From: an uncultured Aquabacterium sp.
Lineage (GTDB): Bacteria > Pseudomonadota > Gammaproteobacteria > Burkholderiales > Burkholderiaceae_C
Assembly: GCF_947366995.1 (NCBI RefSeq)
Contig: NZ_CANBCC010000004.1
Coordinates: 1 to 64,000 of the forward strand
Direction: 5' to 3'
Length of the DNA stretch: 64,000 nucleotides
Position numbers and translations under genes: made by a program. The notes beneath the pieces were generated by a model that saw only the letters and a list, made by a program, of their open reading frames with translations, searched no databases and had not been told where the DNA came from. Positions 61,928-64,000 of this stretch are shown piece after piece. Within the stretch, counting starts at the first letter, position 1; each line of letters begins with the position of its first letter.

Positions 61928-62500
61928 ATGAGCAAAGCCTTCACGAAGGAAGCCGAAGGCGACGAGGACGACGACGTCGCCCTGCCGCCGCTGCCTGCCG
62001 GCACCAAGAACTACATGACGCCCGAGGGCTACCAGCGACTGCGTGCCGAGCTGGTCGGCCTGATCGACGTGGAACGCCCCAAGGTGGTGGAGATCGTCCA
62101 CTGGGCGGCCTCCAATGGCGACCGCAGTGAGAACGGCGACTACCTCTACGGCAAGAAGCGCCTGCGCGAGATCGACCGCCGCATCCGCTTCCTCACGAAG
62201 CGGCTGGACCGCGCCGAGGTGGCCGACCCCACCGCGCACCATGGCAACGACCAGATCTTCTTTGGGGCCACCGTCACCTACGCCAACCAGGCGGGGGTGG
62301 AACGCACCATCACGATCAAGGGCATCGACGAGGTCGACAACCTCAATGGCGAAGTCAGTTGGATCTCGCCGATCGCCCGCGCGCTGCTGAAGGCCCGCGA
62401 AGGCGACGAGGTGCAACTGATGACACCCGGCGGGCTGGAGCGGCTCGAAGTCATCGAAGTGCGCTACCCCGCACCAGCCCGAGAGACCGACGCGCCCTGA
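61928..62500 (+). CDS. greB: Transcription elongation factor GreB
   Basis: A 190-residue factor that stimulates RNA cleavage by backtracked RNA polymerase. The N-terminal coiled coil (about 28-105) has the acidic tip residues in SNGDRSENGDY; GKKRLREIDRRIRFLTKRLD is the GreB form; the C-terminal FKBP-like domain ends in ARALLKAREGDEV. The N-terminus carries an extra acidic stretch (EAEGDEDDD). It converges on spoT with a 15-base gap. Confidence 0.94.
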   Translation: MSKAFTKEAEGDEDDDVALPPLPAGTKNYMTPEGYQRLRAELVGLIDVERPKVVEIVHWAASNGDRSENGDYLYGKKRLREIDRRIRFLTKRLDRAEVADPTAHHGNDQIFFGATVTYANQAGVERTITIKGIDEVDNLNGEVSWISPIARALLKAREGDEVQLMTPGGLERLEVIEVRYPAPARETDAP

Positions 62501-62515
62501 AGCCCGTCTGCGGCC

Positions 62516-64000
62516 TCAGGGGCAGACGCGCTCGGCCTTGATGACCACGTTGCAGCGCCGCAGCGCGCGCAGCACGTCCGACAGGTGCTCGGTGTCGCGC
62601 ACCGCCACCGTCAGGCGCAGCTCCGCCGTCTGGCCCAGGCGCTCGTCGCCCATCTCGATGTGGGTGATATCGGTTTCGGCCGTGCTGATGGCCGAGGCCA
62701 CCTGCGCCAGCACGCCCTTGCCATTGGTGACCGTCACGGCCAGCACGGTTTCGAATGCCCTCGTCGGCTCCTCCGCCCAGCTCACGTCGATCCAGCGCTC
62801 GCTGTCCCGCTCGAACAGGCGTCGTCCCACGCCGCAGTGCTGCGTGTGCACCACCAGGCCCTCGCCGCGGCCCAGATAGCCCGCAATCGGATCGCCCGGC
62901 ACGGGCGTACAGCACGGCGCCAGGCGCACGGTGGCGCCCTCGCTGCCGTCGATCACCACCGAGCCCTGCGTCGGCGCCTCGGCCGCCGCAAATCGGCCCA
63001 GCGTCAGCGTCAGCGCGTCCGGCCGCTCGCCCGACTCGGCCATCAGCTGTGCCAGGCGTTTGGCCACCATGGGCGCGATCTTGCGGCCCAGGCCGATGTC
63101 GATCAGCAGTTCGCGCTGGCTGCGGTTGCCGCCCCAGCGCACCAGGTTCTGCCAGAGGGCACCTTCCGCACCCGGACTCTCGTCGTCGCCACTGGGCAGC
63201 GTGAGCCCCTCGGCACGCAACGCCTGCGCCAGCAGCTTCTCGCCCAGCTCCAGTGACTCCTCCGCCTCCATCGCCTTCAGATAGCTGCGGATCTTGGAGC
63301 GAGCCCGGCCCGTGCGCACGAAATTCAGCCAGCCCGGATTCGGCCGCGCGCTCGGTGCCGTGATGATCTCGACCACGTCGCCGCTGTGCAGTTGCGAGCG
63401 CAACGGCACCGGCTCCCCATTGACCTTGGCCGAGACGCAGCGGTCGCCCACCCCCGAGTGGATGGCGTAGGCAAAGTCCACCGGCGTCGCGCCCTTGGGC
63501 AGCGCCACGATGCGCGACTTCGGCGTGAGCACATACACCGACTCCGGGAACAGGTCGATCTTCAGGTGCTCGAGGAATTCCGCCGAATCCCGCGTCTCGT
63601 GCTGGATGTCGATCAACGACTGCAGCCACACCGCCGCCTGCTGCGGCGACGCATCGCCGGGCTCCTCCTGCTCCTTGTACATCCAGTGCGCCGCAATGCC
63701 CTTCTCGGCCACCGCGTGCATGGCTTGCGAGCGGATCTGGAACTCCACCGCCGTGCCCACCGGGTTCACGAGCGTGGTGTGCAGCGACTGGTAGCCGTTG
63801 GCCTTCGAGATCGCGATGTAGTCCTTGAAGCGCCCCGGCAGCGGCTTGTAGAGCTGGTGCAGCACGCCCAGCGCCGTGTAGCACTCCAGCAGTTCGTTGG
63901 TCACGATGCGAAAACCGAAGATGTCGCTGACCTGCGCGAAGCTCAGGTTCTTCTCGACCATCTTGTGATAGATCGAGTAGACCGTCTTCTCGCGGCCGTA
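62516..64000 (-). CDS. spoT: Bifunctional (p)ppGpp synthetase/hydrolase, 3' part
   Basis: The C-terminal 494 codons; the 5' end runs off the window in frame. It starts inside the synthetase domain (REKTVYSIYHKM). The RFKD in PGRFKDYIAISKANGYQSLHT is the RXKD form typical of bifunctional Rel/SpoT rather than RelA. TGS (VYVLTPKSRIVALPKGATPV), the conserved Cys pair of LAPCCTPVPGD and a C-terminal ACT domain follow. The hydrolase HD domain lies outside the window. Confidence 0.95.
   Translation of the reverse strand, partial: YGREKTVYSIYHKMVEKNLSFAQVSDIFGFRIVTNELLECYTALGVLHQLYKPLPGRFKDYIAISKANGYQSLHTTLVNPVGTAVEFQIRSQAMHAVAEKGIAAHWMYKEQEEPGDASPQQAAVWLQSLIDIQHETRDSAEFLEHLKIDLFPESVYVLTPKSRIVALPKGATPVDFAYAIHSGVGDRCVSAKVNGEPVPLRSQLHSGDVVEIITAPSARPNPGWLNFVRTGRARSKIRSYLKAMEAEESLELGEKLLAQALRAEGLTLPSGDDESPGAEGALWQNLVRWGGNRSQRELLIDIGLGRKIAPMVAKRLAQLMAESGERPDALTLTLGRFAAAEAPTQGSVVIDGSEGATVRLAPCCTPVPGDPIAGYLGRGEGLVVHTQHCGVGRRLFERDSERWIDVSWAEEPTRAFETVLAVTVTNGKGVLAQVASAISTAETDITHIEMGDERLGQTAELRLTVAVRDTEHLSDVLRALRRCNVVIKAERVCP

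Noticed and set aside
61755-62007. Longer N-terminus for the MerR-receiver protein
   Set aside because: The upstream frame overlaps the divergent greB start region and has low-complexity residues; AAGG is best placed for the ATG at 61755.
1-64000. CRISPR array, IS element, prophage or defence island
   Set aside because: No regular direct repeats, transposase, integrase or phage genes seen; codon style is even across the window.

Overview
The window is GC-rich chromosomal DNA from a betaproteobacterium, most likely order Burkholderiales (Aquabacterium/Leptothrix/Rubrivivax-like). This rests on the rpsP-rimM-trmD-rplS and hemC-hemD-hemX-hemY operons, greB next to an RXKD-type spoT, dual flagellins followed by fliD-fliS-fliT, and a short 4.5S RNA. 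The genus is inferred, not proven. Coding density is high. I saw no IS element, prophage, CRISPR array or replication origin.

Layout. 1-5.4 kb: 3' part of an M48 protease gene, a radical SAM gene abutted by a near-perfect LexA box, and a response regulator/hybrid kinase pair. 5.5-11.1 kb: an operon-like run for carboxylate activation, uptake and beta-oxidation (acyl-CoA ligase, DUF485, ActP-type symporter, acyl-CoA dehydrogenase), closed by a good terminator. 11.2-14.7 kb: dnaE. 14.8-19.8 kb: a TetR regulator divergent from a Baeyer-Villiger monooxygenase-esterase-SDR-hydrolase cassette, with two identical-format palindromes over the promoter. 19.8-29.8 kb: small redox and housekeeping genes (FMN reductase, WrbA-like, rlmJ, pirin/LysR pair, gluQ, cupin, orn, Ste24-like protease, phhB, rsgA, CobD-like). 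29.8-37.7 kb: NUDIX hydrolase, the rplS/trmD/rimM/rpsP operon, a TM2 protein, a divergent PurM-like gene, slyX, 4.5S RNA, aroB and dgt.

37.8-50.2 kb is a flagellar region. It has a putative flagellin glycosylation set (GT2 fusion, GT56/WecF-like transferase, NeuD/PglD-like acyltransferase, DegT aminotransferase, SPINDLY-type O-GlcNAc transferase). Two short flagellins, fliD, fliS, fliT and a YcgR-like brake follow, with sigma-28-like promoters ahead of several of them. 50.3-54.8 kb: hemC-hemD-hemX-hemY and two identical tRNA-Arg(ACG) genes. 55-56.6 kb: a secreted Sel1-repeat protein and a VTT/TVP38 membrane protein.

56.7-61.8 kb is the most unusual part: a co-directional signalling cluster. 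It encodes a MerR-type DNA-binding protein fused to a receiver lacking its phospho-Asp and Lys, a PAS/ATPase protein that looks like a histidine kinase without His or ATP-site residues, an intact CheY-like receiver, and a membrane PAS-LOV-PAS histidine kinase keeping the photoactive Cys. The intact parts suggest blue-light or redox sensing. The degenerate parts suggest output by protein contact rather than phosphotransfer. The window ends with greB and the 3' part of spoT.
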